Assembly (NCBI RefSeq): GCF_005930355.1
Contig: NZ_VDBO01000001.1
Location: forward strand, 717,339 to 781,338
Length of the DNA: 64,000 nucleotides
Origin: Paenibacillus sinopodophylli
GTDB taxonomy: Bacteria; Bacillota; Bacilli; Paenibacillales; Paenibacillaceae
Direction of reading: 5' to 3'
Positions 26,554-36,125 of the stretch are shown one piece after another. Under the pieces are notes generated by a model that was not told the DNA's origin, made no database searches, and worked only from the letters and a program-made list of their open reading frames with translations. A program made the position numbers and the translations under genes. How positions within the stretch are numbered: the stretch's first letter is position 1; the number at the start of each line of letters is the position of its first letter.

Positions 26554-27321
26554 ATGGAGACAGTAAAAAAACATTTTTTCAGCGATTTAGCTGTTATGCT
26601 TGGGCGCTCTATGCGCCATATTTCCCGCAGCATGGATACCATCATAACGGTCTGCATCACTCCGATTGCGATGATGCTGCTGTTTGTCTATGTATTTGGT
26701 GGCGCGATCCAAACCGGATCGGATAACTATGTGAACTACCTGTTGCCTGGCATCTTGCTGATTGCAATTGCAAGTAGTATATCTTATACGGCTTACCGCC
26801 TGTTTTTGGATAAGCAACGGGGTATAATTGAGCGGTTCCATTCCATGCCGATTTCGCGTTCTGCCGTGTTATGGGGACATGTTATAACATCAGTAGTATC
26901 CAACATTATTTCTATTATCGTCATCATTCTCGTAGCGCTCATGATGGGCTTTCGTTCATCGTCAGGAGTGCTGCCTTGGCTAGCCGTAGCCGGTATACTT
27001 GTGCTGTTTACACTAGCTTTGACTTGGGTCGCGGCGATTGCCGGACTATCCGCCAAATCGGTGGAAGGCGCCAGCGCGTTTTCCTATCCACTGATCTTCC
27101 TGCCGTTTATCAGTTCGGCGTTTGTGCCGACCAACTCGATGCCCACTGTCGTTCGCGTCTTTGCTGAAAACCAGCCAGTAACGTCAATCGTGGAAGCTAT
27201 TCGTGCGTTAATGTCAGGTCAGCCAATGGGCAATGATATCTGGGTTGCTCTTGCATGGTGCATCGGAATCATGCTCGTCGCATATGTCTTTGCAATGAAG
27301 GCGTATAAGAAGCGGATATGA
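26554..27321 (+). CDS. ABC-2 type exporter permease (DrrB-like)
   Basis: A 255-residue membrane protein with six predicted membrane segments, including IITVCITPIAMMLLFVYVFGG, YLLPGILLIAIASSISYTAY and LPWLAVAGILVLFTLALTWVAAIAGL. The segment IIERFHSMPISRSAVLWGHV is the ABC-2 coupling region, and NSMPTVVRVFAENQPVTSIVEAIRALM is the conserved C-terminal loop. It starts right at the ATPase stop codon and forms the exporter with it. Confidence 0.92.
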   Translation: METVKKHFFSDLAVMLGRSMRHISRSMDTIITVCITPIAMMLLFVYVFGGAIQTGSDNYVNYLLPGILLIAIASSISYTAYRLFLDKQRGIIERFHSMPISRSAVLWGHVITSVVSNIISIIVIILVALMMGFRSSSGVLPWLAVAGILVLFTLALTWVAAIAGLSAKSVEGASAFSYPLIFLPFISSAFVPTNSMPTVVRVFAENQPVTSIVEAIRALMSGQPMGNDIWVALAWCIGIMLVAYVFAMKAYKKRI

Positions 27322-27358
27322 AATGCTGGAAGAAGGATCCATACGCAGCTCCCTGAAG

Positions 27359-27424
27359 TGCACCCCCTAATAGAGATTGGCTAAGCTTCTTGGATGAATC
27401 GATGACCTAACAGGGGTGCATTTA
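27359..27424. terminator. Terminator between convergent operons
   Basis: TGCACCCC (27359-27366) pairs with GGGGTGCA (27413-27420), followed by TTT. It separates the ABC exporter from the minus-strand kinase gene. Confidence 0.5.
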
Positions 27425-27437
27425 GTTTCAAGGTCAT

Positions 27438-28727
27438 CTAGTCCAGATGCAAATAGAAAGTCGTTGATTCGCCAAGCTCGCTCCTCGCGTAAAGCCTGCC
27501 GTTGTGCTGATCAACAATCGATTTGGCAATGGCAAGGCCCAGTCCATGTCCACCTTGGGTGCGAGAGCGGGAAGAGTCTGTGCGATAGAATCGATCGAAG
27601 ATCCGGTGCAAGTGCTCTGCTGCAATGCCTTCGCCCGTGTTCGTAACCGACAGAACGACATCCTGATGTTGTTTCTTCAGCGCAATATTGATTGATCCGC
27701 GCGGCCCCGCGTATTTGATGGCATTGTCGAGCAAGATCATGATGACCTGCTTGATCTGCTCGCTGCTGCCATTCACCGTCAGTCCAGGCTCAATATCATA
27801 GTCAAGTTGGAGTTCCTTCTCGAAAATCACAGCTTCCATCGTCAGCATAATCGTCTCCACTGCATCGCTAAGATCGAACTCAACATGCATCATGATAGCA
27901 CGTGAGTCCTCCATCTCGGTCAGATAGAGAAGATCACCCGTCAACTGGGCCATACGAAGCGTTTCTTGCTTAATGACATACAACCACTTGGCTTGGTTCA
28001 CAATCGTATCCTCACTATTAGCGAGTAGCACGTCTGCATTAGTCTGTATAACTGCAAGAGGCGTCTTCAACTCGTGGGAAGCGTTGGCTATAAACTGCTT
28101 CTGCTTCTCGAAGGCCTCCATAACCGGAGCAATAGATCGACTGGCGAAATATCGGCTGATGAAATAAATGACGACGAGCATAACGAGAGCGACAGCACCG
28201 AATGTATAAATCAAATTTGTCAAAATGCTTTGCTGCGCGGTGACATCCATGAAAACGAACATACTGCCTGAAGCAGTGGTCGTCTGAACAATAAACGCCC
28301 ATTCGTTTCCGTCCAGCTTGAGTTGGCCGGTCGTTTTGCCCGTAGCTAGTGCTTCTTGAAGTGCCTCTTGGTAGAAGGAATCCTCCATATCAAACCGCGA
28401 GTCTGTGCTTGTTAACGTGCCAGAGCTATCTGTTTCTAGTTTGAATGATATAGAACGCTCGGGCCGCCAGCCATCGTTTTCCATGCCCACAGGGGGCTCG
28501 CCCTGAATCTCATCTGGAAGTGATGCGCCGTCATCATTGGGATCGAATCTTCTAGGACCGTCCTGCTGTTTATGATAAAATTCCGAAACTTGATGCAGTT
28601 CCATTGCGATGTCGCGTTTCACATTTTGATAAGTGATGACATAGATGGCCGTGAAAGTAGCCAACATCATGATGGTGATCGTAATTAGGTTCAGTAGCAG
28701 AAAACGGTTTTTGAGCTTTTTGAACAT
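27438..28727 (-). CDS. Sensor histidine kinase
   Basis: A 429-residue membrane kinase. Membrane segments are at residues about 10-30 and 165-190, enclosing an extracellular domain. ANASHELKTPLAVIQTNADVLL is the H-box, and DNAIKYAGP and GHGLGLAIAKSIVDQHNGRL are the N and G boxes. The start codon is one base past the response regulator stop, so they are co-translated. It is divergent from the VTC/DUF4956/beta-helix cluster, which is a likely target. The extracellular part has an acidic and proline-rich stretch (PRRFDPNDDGASLPDE). Confidence 0.93.
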   Translation of the reverse strand: MFKKLKNRFLLLNLITITIMMLATFTAIYVITYQNVKRDIAMELHQVSEFYHKQQDGPRRFDPNDDGASLPDEIQGEPPVGMENDGWRPERSISFKLETDSSGTLTSTDSRFDMEDSFYQEALQEALATGKTTGQLKLDGNEWAFIVQTTTASGSMFVFMDVTAQQSILTNLIYTFGAVALVMLVVIYFISRYFASRSIAPVMEAFEKQKQFIANASHELKTPLAVIQTNADVLLANSEDTIVNQAKWLYVIKQETLRMAQLTGDLLYLTEMEDSRAIMMHVEFDLSDAVETIMLTMEAVIFEKELQLDYDIEPGLTVNGSSEQIKQVIMILLDNAIKYAGPRGSINIALKKQHQDVVLSVTNTGEGIAAEHLHRIFDRFYRTDSSRSRTQGGHGLGLAIAKSIVDQHNGRLYARSELGESTTFYLHLD

Positions 28728-28728
28728 G

Positions 28729-29406
28729 CTACTCTGTCACCTCCAGGTTGTAACCAACGCCTCTGATCGTTGTAATCTTCACAGCCGAATGCAGAAAGGT
28801 CAGCTTCTTCCGTAGGAACGAAATATACACCTCCACATTGTTGTATTCTGCGTTCGAGTCAAAACCCCACAGTTTTTCAATAATCTGTTCCTTCGATGTT
28901 ACAGCTAGCTTCCGCGTCACAAGCAGCTCGAGCAGCTCGCTTTCCTTCAGGTTCAGTTTTAATTCCTTACCCTTAACGGTCAGCTTTAGTAGGGCTGAAT
29001 TCAGCTCAATATCCCCGAAAGTCAACGCATCCTCCGGGACGACCTCTCCTTTACGCCTTAGTGCAGCGCGTATTCGGGCCATCAGCTCCTCTGTCGAGAA
29101 CGGTTTAGCGATATAATCATCGGCACCATAATCGAGTCCAATTACTTTGTCCGTAATCTCACCTTTGGCGGTAAGCAGAATGACTGGTGTTGCGGCGCCT
29201 ACACTTCTCAGCTTGCGGAGCACGGCGAAGCCATCCATCTCAGGCATCATGACATCGAGCAGCAGAAGATCGTAGATGCCACTAAGCGCGAAATCGTAAG
29301 CGGATCTGCCGTCATGGACGACATCCACAGAGTAGTTCTGTTTCTTCAATAGTTGGGACAAGGCTTCCGCCAAATGTATTTCATCTTCTGCGATTAGAAT
29401 TCGCAT
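28729..29406 (-). CDS. OmpR/PhoB-type response regulator
   Basis: A 225-residue two-component regulator. The receiver domain has the acidic pair in LIAEDE, the phospho-acceptor D51 in LLLDVMMPEMDG and lysine in TAKGE. The C-terminal winged helix contains VTSKEQIIEKLWGFDSNAEYNNVEVYISFLRKKL. It is followed at once by its kinase gene. AACCTT direct repeats 11 bases apart (29462, 29473) upstream look like its DNA sites. Confidence 0.94.
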   Translation of the reverse strand: MRILIAEDEIHLAEALSQLLKKQNYSVDVVHDGRSAYDFALSGIYDLLLLDVMMPEMDGFAVLRKLRSVGAATPVILLTAKGEITDKVIGLDYGADDYIAKPFSTEELMARIRAALRRKGEVVPEDALTFGDIELNSALLKLTVKGKELKLNLKESELLELLVTRKLAVTSKEQIIEKLWGFDSNAEYNNVEVYISFLRKKLTFLHSAVKITTIRGVGYNLEVTE

Positions 29407-29461
29407 TGGCTGTTCATCCTTTGCTGTTTATCTAAATTTCATATTCCTATTATATCAATTG

Positions 29462-29560
29462 AACCTTTAGCCAACCTTAACTGTTTTGGCGTAATCGCTA
29501 TATATAGGAAGCGTAATTTTTTAAAGGAATTGTAAATCGATTTAAGATTCACTAAAGGTT
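29462..29560. promoter_or_regulatory. Response-regulator site candidates in divergent promoter
   Basis: AACCTT occurs at 29462-29467 and 29473-29478, an 11-base period as in PhoB/OmpR direct repeats. An inverted copy, CTAAAGGTT, lies at 29552-29560 and matches AACCTTTAG at 29462-29470 perfectly. The pair brackets the shared promoter region between the two-component genes and the VTC cluster. Confidence 0.5.
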
Positions 29561-29625
29561 GGGGGATTAAGATACAGATATAAGAAATGAGACCACAACG
29601 AACTGCAGAAAGGAATGAAACAATT

Positions 29626-30432
29626 ATGGCTATTGAAGTGTTCAACCGATATGAGAACAAATACTTGCTGGACCATGATGCATATCTTCGATTTTATAGC
29701 GACCTGCATGATTATATGGAGCTTGATGAATATAACAAGCAGCATGAGTTTTATTCGATCAGCAATCTTTACTTCGATACACCGCATGATTCGCTTATCC
29801 GTGCGAGCCTATCGAAGCCGAAATACAAGGAGAAGCTTCGGTTAAGAGCTTACGGCGTACCAAGTGGTGACGCGAAGGTTTACCTGGAAATGAAGAAGAA
29901 GGTGTTCGGTCTCGTCAACAAACGAAGAACGGGTCTGAAGCTAAACGAAGCATACGAGTTCGTGCAAACCGGAATTGAGCCCAAATTCAAGCCTTACATG
30001 AACAAGCAAGTGATTGAGGAAATCAAATATTTTCTCTGTCGCTACAAGCTCGAGCCGAAGGTGTATCTGGCATATGAACGGAAGGCGATGTTTAGTAAGG
30101 TAAGCCGAGACCTACGCATCACCTTCGACACGAACATCCGCCATCGCCGCTGCGACTTAGGGCTTGAGCATGGCGATCATGGCGAACTTCTCGATCCGGC
30201 CAACATGTGGCTGATGGAAGTTAAGGCGGAGAATACAATTCCGTTATGGCTTTCCCGTCTATTATCAACGCATGGATTATACCGTACTAGCTACTCCAAA
30301 TATGGCAACGAGTACAAGAAGACGGTAAGACAGAGCAACGTGCGACCCATGTTAGCAAGGGAAACCGCACTGAATACGCAAACAACAATAACAACACCAT
30401 TTATGGAAAGAGAGCGTGTACTCTATGTTTGA
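29626..30432 (+). CDS. VTC-domain (polyphosphate polymerase-like) protein
   Basis: A 268-residue tunnel-fold protein of the VTC family. RYENKYLLDHDAYLRFYSDL, SISNLYFDTPHDSLI, YKEKLRLRAYG and VYLEMKKKVFGLVNKRR carry the conserved basic and acidic residues of the triphosphate tunnel. LMEVKAENTIPLWLSRLLS is the C-terminal motif. Eukaryotic VTC4 makes polyphosphate; bacterial members are often paired with DUF4956 proteins and CotH-type genes at the surface. AAGGAA precedes ATG 29626. Confidence 0.9.
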   Translation: MAIEVFNRYENKYLLDHDAYLRFYSDLHDYMELDEYNKQHEFYSISNLYFDTPHDSLIRASLSKPKYKEKLRLRAYGVPSGDAKVYLEMKKKVFGLVNKRRTGLKLNEAYEFVQTGIEPKFKPYMNKQVIEEIKYFLCRYKLEPKVYLAYERKAMFSKVSRDLRITFDTNIRHRRCDLGLEHGDHGELLDPANMWLMEVKAENTIPLWLSRLLSTHGLYRTSYSKYGNEYKKTVRQSNVRPMLARETALNTQTTITTPFMERERVLYV

Positions 30433-31117
30433 TTTCGAAACCTTTTTCAATCCCACAACTACAACCACCACAATGACCCTAGGCAGCTCCATCATCACAA
30501 TCTTAGTCGCCATTGCACTTGGCGCTATTATCAGCTTCACGTACATGAAGACGAGCCCATCCAGCTATTCGCAAAATTTCACACTAACGATGATCATTCT
30601 GCCCACAATCGTCGCCATTATTATTCTCCTAATCGGAAGCAATATTGCGCGTGCTTTCAGCCTTGCAGGAGCCTTCTCTATCATCCGGTTCCGAAGCGCA
30701 CCCGGCGACCCGAAGGATATCGCATATGTTCTGTTCACAATGGCTGCCGGTCTAGCTTGCGGCGTAGGCGCCTTCGGTTACGCAGTATTGTTCACTTTAA
30801 TCCTATGTGCTTTGATGTTTATTTTAAACAAAACCAACTTCGGAGCGAGAAAGTCGGCTCAGAAGCAGTTGAAAGTCACGATTCCAGAAAGCTTAAGCTA
30901 CGAAGAAGCATTCGTAGAAGTATTCACTACGTTTGGTGTTGCATATGAACTGAAAAAAATTCGCACGACTGAGCTTGGCAGTTTGTATGAGCTCGTTTAC
31001 AACGTTACCTTGAATCAGAAGACGAACCAGAAGGAATTCCTCGACGCAATCCGATGTCGCAATGGCAACTTGGATTTGTCCCTAACAATGGTCCCTACGG
31101 GCCCAGCCGATTATTAA
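30425..31117 (+). CDS. DUF4956 membrane protein
   Basis: A 230-residue protein with four membrane helices in its first 140 residues (IITILVAIALGAIISFTYM, MIILPTIVAIIILLIGS, YVLFTMAAGLACGVGAFGYAVLFTLILCALMFIL). The conserved cytoplasmic signature is FSLAGAFSIIRFRSAPGDPKDI. The C-terminal part is a soluble ferredoxin-like domain. It overlaps the VTC gene by eight bases. DUF4956 proteins are the usual partner of bacterial VTC proteins; their function is unproven. Confidence 0.9.
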   Translation: MFDFETFFNPTTTTTTMTLGSSIITILVAIALGAIISFTYMKTSPSSYSQNFTLTMIILPTIVAIIILLIGSNIARAFSLAGAFSIIRFRSAPGDPKDIAYVLFTMAAGLACGVGAFGYAVLFTLILCALMFILNKTNFGARKSAQKQLKVTIPESLSYEEAFVEVFTTFGVAYELKKIRTTELGSLYELVYNVTLNQKTNQKEFLDAIRCRNGNLDLSLTMVPTGPADY

Positions 31118-31153
31118 TACAACAACATTTTACAATATGGAAGGAAGATTAAT

Positions 31154-33181
31154 ATGAAAAAGACGAAAATAAAACACTTTTTGGGCATAATTGCTTTATG
31201 CACGGTGCTGCTAACTTCTGCCTGCAGCAATGGTAGCAATAATACGGCGGCATCTGGCAATACGGTAGTTGTGGAAACGGCATCGACAAGCGAGCAGACA
31301 GGTGAAACAGCAGTTACGACAACCGAGTTGTCGATGGACGAACTCGTGAAATTCGATGATGCAGACTACAACACGGAGTGGAGCGAAGACAGCTCGACGA
31401 AGATTGTTTATAACGGCACATCGGCTAGCGTGAGCGGAGCCGGAGCTGCTGTAGGCGAAAGTGGTTCGGTTAGCATAACGGAGGCTGGTACGTACGTATT
31501 AAGCGGTACACTGAACGACGGACAGTTAACGGTTGACGCACCGGACGGTACGGTACACCTTGTCCTGAACGGCGTGGAGATGCATGATAACGACAGTGCT
31601 CCACTGTATATCGTAGAAGCAGGGAAGGTTATTGTAACGTTGCAAGAAGGCACGGAAAACAAGCTGTCAGACGGCAAGAACTACGTCTATGCCGATGCGA
31701 CTACCGATGAACCGAATGCAGCCTTATATAGTAAAGCGGACCTGACGATTAATGGAACGGGCAATTTAACAGTGGAAGGGAACTTCAATAACGGCATCAA
31801 TAGCAGAGATGACTTGAAGCTGGTTTCAGGTACGATTGTGGTTAAGGCAATCGATGATGGCGTACTCGGCAAAGACCGTGTGGCTGCTCTGGAAGGTGCA
31901 AAGCTGACGGTCGAAGCAGGCGGAGATGGTGTGAAATCGACGAACGCCGATGAAGAAGGCAAAGGCATTATCGCCATCGGCGGCGGGACGTTCAACATTA
32001 CGTCCGGCAACGACGCGCTTCAAGCGGAAACAGCAATGCTTGTAAATGGCGGTACATTCTCGCTCATAACTGGCGGCGGCAGCGTTAACGGAGAGACGCA
32101 TGTCGAAGAACGCGGCGGCTTTGGCAGGGGTCAGCAAGCAGCGCCTGATACGGCAAGCACGGAGACCAGTACGGATTCGACTGCAACGGCAGTTGAATCG
32201 ACAAGCGCGAAAGGTTTGAAAGCAGGCACTGATATTCAAGTGGGAGGCGGCACGTTCGAGATCGATTCAGCGGACGACGCTGTTCACAGCAATGGCAATC
32301 TGACGATTGCTGGTGGCGAGTTAACACTCACAACTGGCGACGACGGTATCCATGCAGATACCGCGGTTACGATAGCTGGCGGGAAGATCAACATTACGAA
32401 GAGCTACGAAGGTATCGAAGGCTCCATCATCAACCTGGCAGGTGGCGAGACCAAGATTACGGCGTCCGATGATGGCGTGAACGTGGGAGGCGGCAACGAC
32501 GGGTCATCAGTGGACGGACGTGCGGGACAGAACACGATTACCGACGGAACTCACCTGATGACGATAAGCGGAGGCACCCATTACGTGAACGCGACCGGGG
32601 ACGGACTCGACTCCAACGGTTCGATCGTGATGAGCGGCGGCACAGTGATCGTTAGCGGTCCAACCAATGCGGGCAACGGCTCTCTTGATTATGATGGCAC
32701 GTTCGAAATGACAGGTGGCTACCTGATCGCTGCAGGCAGTTCGGGAATGGTGCAATCGACTTCCGATACGTCGACGCAGCAATCGGTACTCATGACCTTC
32801 CCTTCGACAATGGAAGCTGGAACGATGGTTCGTCTCGAAGACAGTGAAGGAAACGAAATTGCGACGGTTGCTCCGACCAAAACATTCCAATCAATCATGA
32901 TCAGCTCACCTGACCTGAAGCAAGGCAGCACGTATACCATCTACTCAGGTGGCTCGTCTACCGGCACAGAAACGAATGGATTGTATAAAGGCGGCGAGTA
33001 CACAGGAGGTACGAAGATCGTGAGCTTTGAGATTACGAGCGTTGCAACTTGGGTGAACGAGTCCGGCATAACGACTGCTCAGAGTGGCATGGGTATGGGA
33101 GGAGGCATGGGCGGTGGTGGACGTCCAATGAGGGGCCAGGAAGGTGGTCAGCCTCCAGCTGACGGTGCCTTAACTGAGTGA
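31154..33181 (+). CDS. Cthe_2159-like beta-helix lipoprotein
   Basis: A 675-residue surface lipoprotein. The signal peptide ends at the lipobox LTSAC with Cys24. The body is made of many beta-helix rungs with Gly-Gly-Gly-Thr-Phe steps and Asn-Asp-Asp-Gly turns (GGGTFNITSGNDALQAE, GGTFEIDSADDAVHSNG, GGELTLTTGDDGIHAD). This matches the Cthe_2159 family of calcium- and carbohydrate-binding parallel beta-helices. The C-terminal tail is Gly/Met-rich. An unusual Ser/Thr-rich insertion (about residues 325-355) splits the helix. It is the third gene of the VTC-DUF4956 cluster. Confidence 0.85.
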   Translation: MKKTKIKHFLGIIALCTVLLTSACSNGSNNTAASGNTVVVETASTSEQTGETAVTTTELSMDELVKFDDADYNTEWSEDSSTKIVYNGTSASVSGAGAAVGESGSVSITEAGTYVLSGTLNDGQLTVDAPDGTVHLVLNGVEMHDNDSAPLYIVEAGKVIVTLQEGTENKLSDGKNYVYADATTDEPNAALYSKADLTINGTGNLTVEGNFNNGINSRDDLKLVSGTIVVKAIDDGVLGKDRVAALEGAKLTVEAGGDGVKSTNADEEGKGIIAIGGGTFNITSGNDALQAETAMLVNGGTFSLITGGGSVNGETHVEERGGFGRGQQAAPDTASTETSTDSTATAVESTSAKGLKAGTDIQVGGGTFEIDSADDAVHSNGNLTIAGGELTLTTGDDGIHADTAVTIAGGKINITKSYEGIEGSIINLAGGETKITASDDGVNVGGGNDGSSVDGRAGQNTITDGTHLMTISGGTHYVNATGDGLDSNGSIVMSGGTVIVSGPTNAGNGSLDYDGTFEMTGGYLIAAGSSGMVQSTSDTSTQQSVLMTFPSTMEAGTMVRLEDSEGNEIATVAPTKTFQSIMISSPDLKQGSTYTIYSGGSSTGTETNGLYKGGEYTGGTKIVSFEITSVATWVNESGITTAQSGMGMGGGMGGGGRPMRGQEGGQPPADGALTE

Positions 33182-33254
33182 AAGACTTGATTTAATGTAG
33201 CTTAATTGATAACCGTCAGCCCTCTAGATCGAATTGTTGGACTTGACCAAAATC

Positions 33255-33310
33255 AAACAGCGGCAGACCGAGACTTGAAAAACAAAGTCTTGGGCTGCCG
33301 CTGTTTTCAT
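33255..33310 (+). terminator. GCGGCA-type terminator, copy 2
   Basis: Arms AAACAGCGGCAG (33255-33266) and CTGCCGCTGTTT (33295-33306) enclose an inner hairpin (33271-33276 with 33285-33290). The outer arms match those at 23005-23060. Confidence 0.75.
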
Positions 33311-33432
33311 TGAACTAATTACCGGGAAATTTGATAATTATGATAATATAAACGTTAAATACAAAGGGTGTAGTGGTTTAATAAGCACGATTGAGGAGTG
33401 TACCCGCATGCATTCTTTTGATAATGGACATC

Positions 33433-33855
33433 TTATTGTCCTTCTTTCACAAACTTCTCGATTCGAGCCTTAATTGCATCCCGAACGTTTCTGAATTGAT
33501 CCATGATTTCTACTTCAGTGCCTGAAGCTTTGGCGGGATCATCAAAGCCCCAATGCCATTTCACCACATTTGGATTAGAAATGACAGGACAATGCTCATC
33601 GGCATGGCCACAAAGAGTAATAACATAGGATGCACGATTTAAAATTTCTGGATCTATTACATTAGAGGAATATTGACTAATATCAACGCCTGCTTCTTTC
33701 ATCACTTGAACGGCTCTAGCGTTCAGTCCGTGTGCTTCGAGACCTGCGCTTTTCACTTCGTATTTTTCACTGCTGAGGGCATTAAGAAAACCATCCGCCA
33801 TTTGACTCCGGCAAGAGTTACCCGTACACAAGAAATAAACCAATTTCTTTTCCAT
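33433..33855 (-). CDS. arsC: Thioredoxin-coupled arsenate reductase
   Basis: A 140-residue low-molecular-weight phosphatase-fold reductase that turns arsenate into arsenite. The P-loop is [15 protein letters not shown] with Cys10 and Arg16. The two resolving cysteines are in [11 protein letters not shown] (about 82 and 89), the pattern of the thioredoxin-dependent Bacillus/Staphylococcus type. GGAGA precedes the start. It is the last gene of the minus-strand ars operon, 25 bases after arsB. Confidence 0.95.
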   Translation of the reverse strand: MEKKLVYFLCTGNSCRSQMADGFLNALSSEKYEVKSAGLEAHGLNARAVQVMKEAGVDISQYSSNVIDPEILNRASYVITLCGHADEHCPVISNPNVVKWHWGFDDPAKASGTEVEIMDQFRNVRDAIKARIEKFVKEGQ

Positions 33856-33880
33856 TTTAATTATCTCCTTTAATATTCAT

Positions 33881-35173
33881 TTAGTGAATAATACTAAGCC
33901 ATAAATAAAGGCCAACTAACGTTATAAACAAGACGGGAAGGGTCAGTGCAATACCAATTTTAAAATAATAGCCCCATGTAATTTTCACGCCTTTTTTGGA
34001 CAGCACATGCAGCCATAATAAGGTAGCTAATGATCCAATTGGCGTAATTTTTGGACCTAGATCAGAACCAATAACATTTGCATAAATCAGAGCCTCTCGT
34101 ATTACACCATCCGTGTTTGTTCCCTGGATAGCCAAGGCGTCGATCATAACCGTAGGCATGTTATTCATAATCGAAGAGAGGAGAGCAGCGATGAAGCCTG
34201 TACCGATTGTTGCGATAAATAAGCCCTGATCGGCTGTCCATTGAAACACTTTGCCGAGTTGATCAGTGAGTCCAACATTTCGGAGTCCATAAACGACGAC
34301 ATACATACCGATGGAAAAGACGACAACCGACCATGGTGCTCCTTTGATGACTGCGCCCGTATGGATAGCTGGACTTCTGCGTGCTGAAAAAATAAAGACG
34401 ATTGCTGCAACACAAGCAACGATCGATACAGGAATATAGATGAACTCACTTACTAGGTAAGCAAATAATAGTACAGATAAAACAATCCAGGATATTTTAA
34501 ACATGCGCATATCCTTTATCGTTTCACGAGGCTGTTTTAGCTGGTTAAGATCAAAACTCTTAGGAATGCTTCTTCTGAAAAAAAAGAATAGAACTAGAAA
34601 GCTTGCACCAACAGCAAAGAAGTTTGGAATAATCATACGACTTGCATACTCGGCAAATCCAATGCCAAAGAAATCAGAAGAAACGATGTTGACTAAGTTA
34701 CTGACCACGAGCGGCAAGGAAGCCGTATCGGATATAAATCCGCTTGCCATAATGAAAGGCAAAATCATACGATCATCAAATTTCAAGGCTCTGACCATGG
34801 CAAGTACAATCGGTGTAAGAATGAGTGCAGCACCATCATTTGCGAAAAATGCAGCAACAGCAGCGCCTAGCAATACGACGAAGGTGAACATGAGATAACC
34901 GTTCCCTTTTGCAAAGCGTGCCATATGGAGTGCTGACCACTCAAAAAATCCGATTTCATCGAGAATGAGTGAAATCAGGATAACTGCGACAAATGCTAAT
35001 GTAGCGTTCCAGACTATGCCGGTTACGTCCCACACATCATTAAAATCTACAATTCCAAAGAGTAGGGCAAGTATTGCACCGCCAACGGCAGAATATCCAA
35101 TATTCAGACCTTTAGGCTGCCAAATGACGAAAATCAAGGTGATAAGAAATATGACGGATGCGATAGCTAACAT
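33881..35173 (-). CDS. arsB: Arsenite efflux pump ArsB
   Basis: A 430-residue membrane transporter with about twelve hydrophobic segments. [65 protein letters not shown] and [17 protein letters not shown] are conserved in the ArsB family (ion transporter superfamily). AGGAGG precedes ATG 35173. It exports arsenite and antimonite and receives its substrate from the ArsC step. Confidence 0.95.
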   Translation of the reverse strand: MLAIASVIFLITLIFVIWQPKGLNIGYSAVGGAILALLFGIVDFNDVWDVTGIVWNATLAFVAVILISLILDEIGFFEWSALHMARFAKGNGYLMFTFVVLLGAAVAAFFANDGAALILTPIVLAMVRALKFDDRMILPFIMASGFISDTASLPLVVSNLVNIVSSDFFGIGFAEYASRMIIPNFFAVGASFLVLFFFFRRSIPKSFDLNQLKQPRETIKDMRMFKISWIVLSVLLFAYLVSEFIYIPVSIVACVAAIVFIFSARRSPAIHTGAVIKGAPWSVVVFSIGMYVVVYGLRNVGLTDQLGKVFQWTADQGLFIATIGTGFIAALLSSIMNNMPTVMIDALAIQGTNTDGVIREALIYANVIGSDLGPKITPIGSLATLLWLHVLSKKGVKITWGYYFKIGIALTLPVLFITLVGLYLWLSIIH

Positions 35174-35223
35174 GATTCCTCCTAAAAACCTTGTTCAAAA
35201 TAACTACTGTAGAAACATGGCCT

Positions 35224-35541
35224 TTAATTGCAACAATCAGGACTTAGCTTCTTAAGTTCTTCTTTCATAGAAGGGAGCGCATTTAAGATGCCATTTAGAT
35301 AAGGTTTATCATCCGTATTCAATGAATAATAGATCCATTGTGCGCGTCTTGTCTCATTAACCAAATTGCCAACTTTTAATTTTTTTAAATGCTGGCTTAT
35401 ATTGGGTTGTGTTGTTTCAAGTATCGTTACAATATCGCATACGCACAATTCTTGCTCCTTGAGCAGTGCAAGGATAGTAAGACGAGTCTTGTCAGACAAT
35501 AGCTTCATTGTCTCGGCAAGATTGTCAATCGAATGAATCAT
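35224..35541 (-). CDS. arsR: Arsenic-responsive repressor ArsR
   Basis: A 105-residue repressor. LKEQELCVCDIVTILETTQPNISQHLKKL contains the metal-binding CxC inside the helix-turn-helix region and the recognition helix. A CC pair is near the C-terminus. AAGGAG precedes ATG 35541. It is the first gene of arsRBC. Direct repeats of TTATATAAGT (35597-35606, 35613-35622) in the promoter are likely its operator. Confidence 0.95.
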   Translation of the reverse strand: MIHSIDNLAETMKLLSDKTRLTILALLKEQELCVCDIVTILETTQPNISQHLKKLKVGNLVNETRRAQWIYYSLNTDDKPYLNGILNALPSMKEELKKLSPDCCN

Positions 35542-35595
35542 GTAATCACTCCTTCAAATCGTTTCACACCTTCCAATGATTATTATACTCAGCTG

Positions 35596-35627
35596 ATTAT
35601 ATAAGTAAAGTGTTATATAAGTGTTAA
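35596..35627 (-). promoter_or_regulatory. ars operon promoter and repeats
   Basis: A minus-strand TATAAT box (35596-35601) overlaps the first of two direct repeats TTATATAAGT spaced 16 bases apart. A TTAACA at 35622-35627 is a possible but widely spaced -35 box. Confidence 0.55.
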
Positions 35628-35643
35628 CGCATATAGAAAACGA

Positions 35644-36056
35644 AGCAAAATAGTCACGAGAGCAAGGCCGGATTTCTCATTCATCAGAGAGCTTCGATAT
35701 GCAGCTGATTCTTCCATTGAGTGCGTTCCGAAGCTTGCAGATCTCATTGATCCTAACATTCACAGTTGTGGTACAGTTCGGCCGCATGGAGAAGCTGAAC
35801 TTAGCCAGCCGGAGCATCGTTTTTATATCACAGGGGCAAGAGTTACGGACGTGCACCAACATTTTTACTCGCTACGGGTTATGAGCAAGTTAGAAGTGTT
35901 GTAGCAGGTTTAGCAGGGGATTGGGACTCGGCACGTGAAGTTAAGCTCCATTTGCCAGAAACAGGCGTTTGCAGTGTTTCTCGACCAAAGACAGCGTTGA
36001 AAATTACTAATTCTTCGTGCTGTGGACCGTCCGTTGATGCGAATAAAACCAAATAA
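35644..36056 (+). pseudogene. Decayed FAD/NAD(P)-dependent flavoprotein fragment
   Basis: The frame reads as the C-terminal third of a flavoprotein oxidoreductase. LRYAADSSIECVPKLADLIDPNIHSCGTVRPHGEAEL and HRFYITGARVTD come first; after a frameshift near 35865 follow GYEQVRSVVAGLAGDWDSAREVKLHLPETGVCS and a Cys-Cys tail (SSCCGPS). Proteins with this ending are common next to arsenic genes. The N-terminal FAD-binding part is missing, so the gene is a remnant. It is on the strand opposite to arsRBC. Confidence 0.65.
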
Positions 36057-36125
36057 AATAAACACAGAGGCAAAAGTTAAACTCGTTTCAGCTATAACTC
36101 CTGTTTGATTGGTTGGTCTTATACA

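Noticed and set aside
30352..30546. Small minus-strand ORF at the VTC/DUF4956 junction
   Set aside because: It is antisense to two well-supported genes and has no ribosome site.
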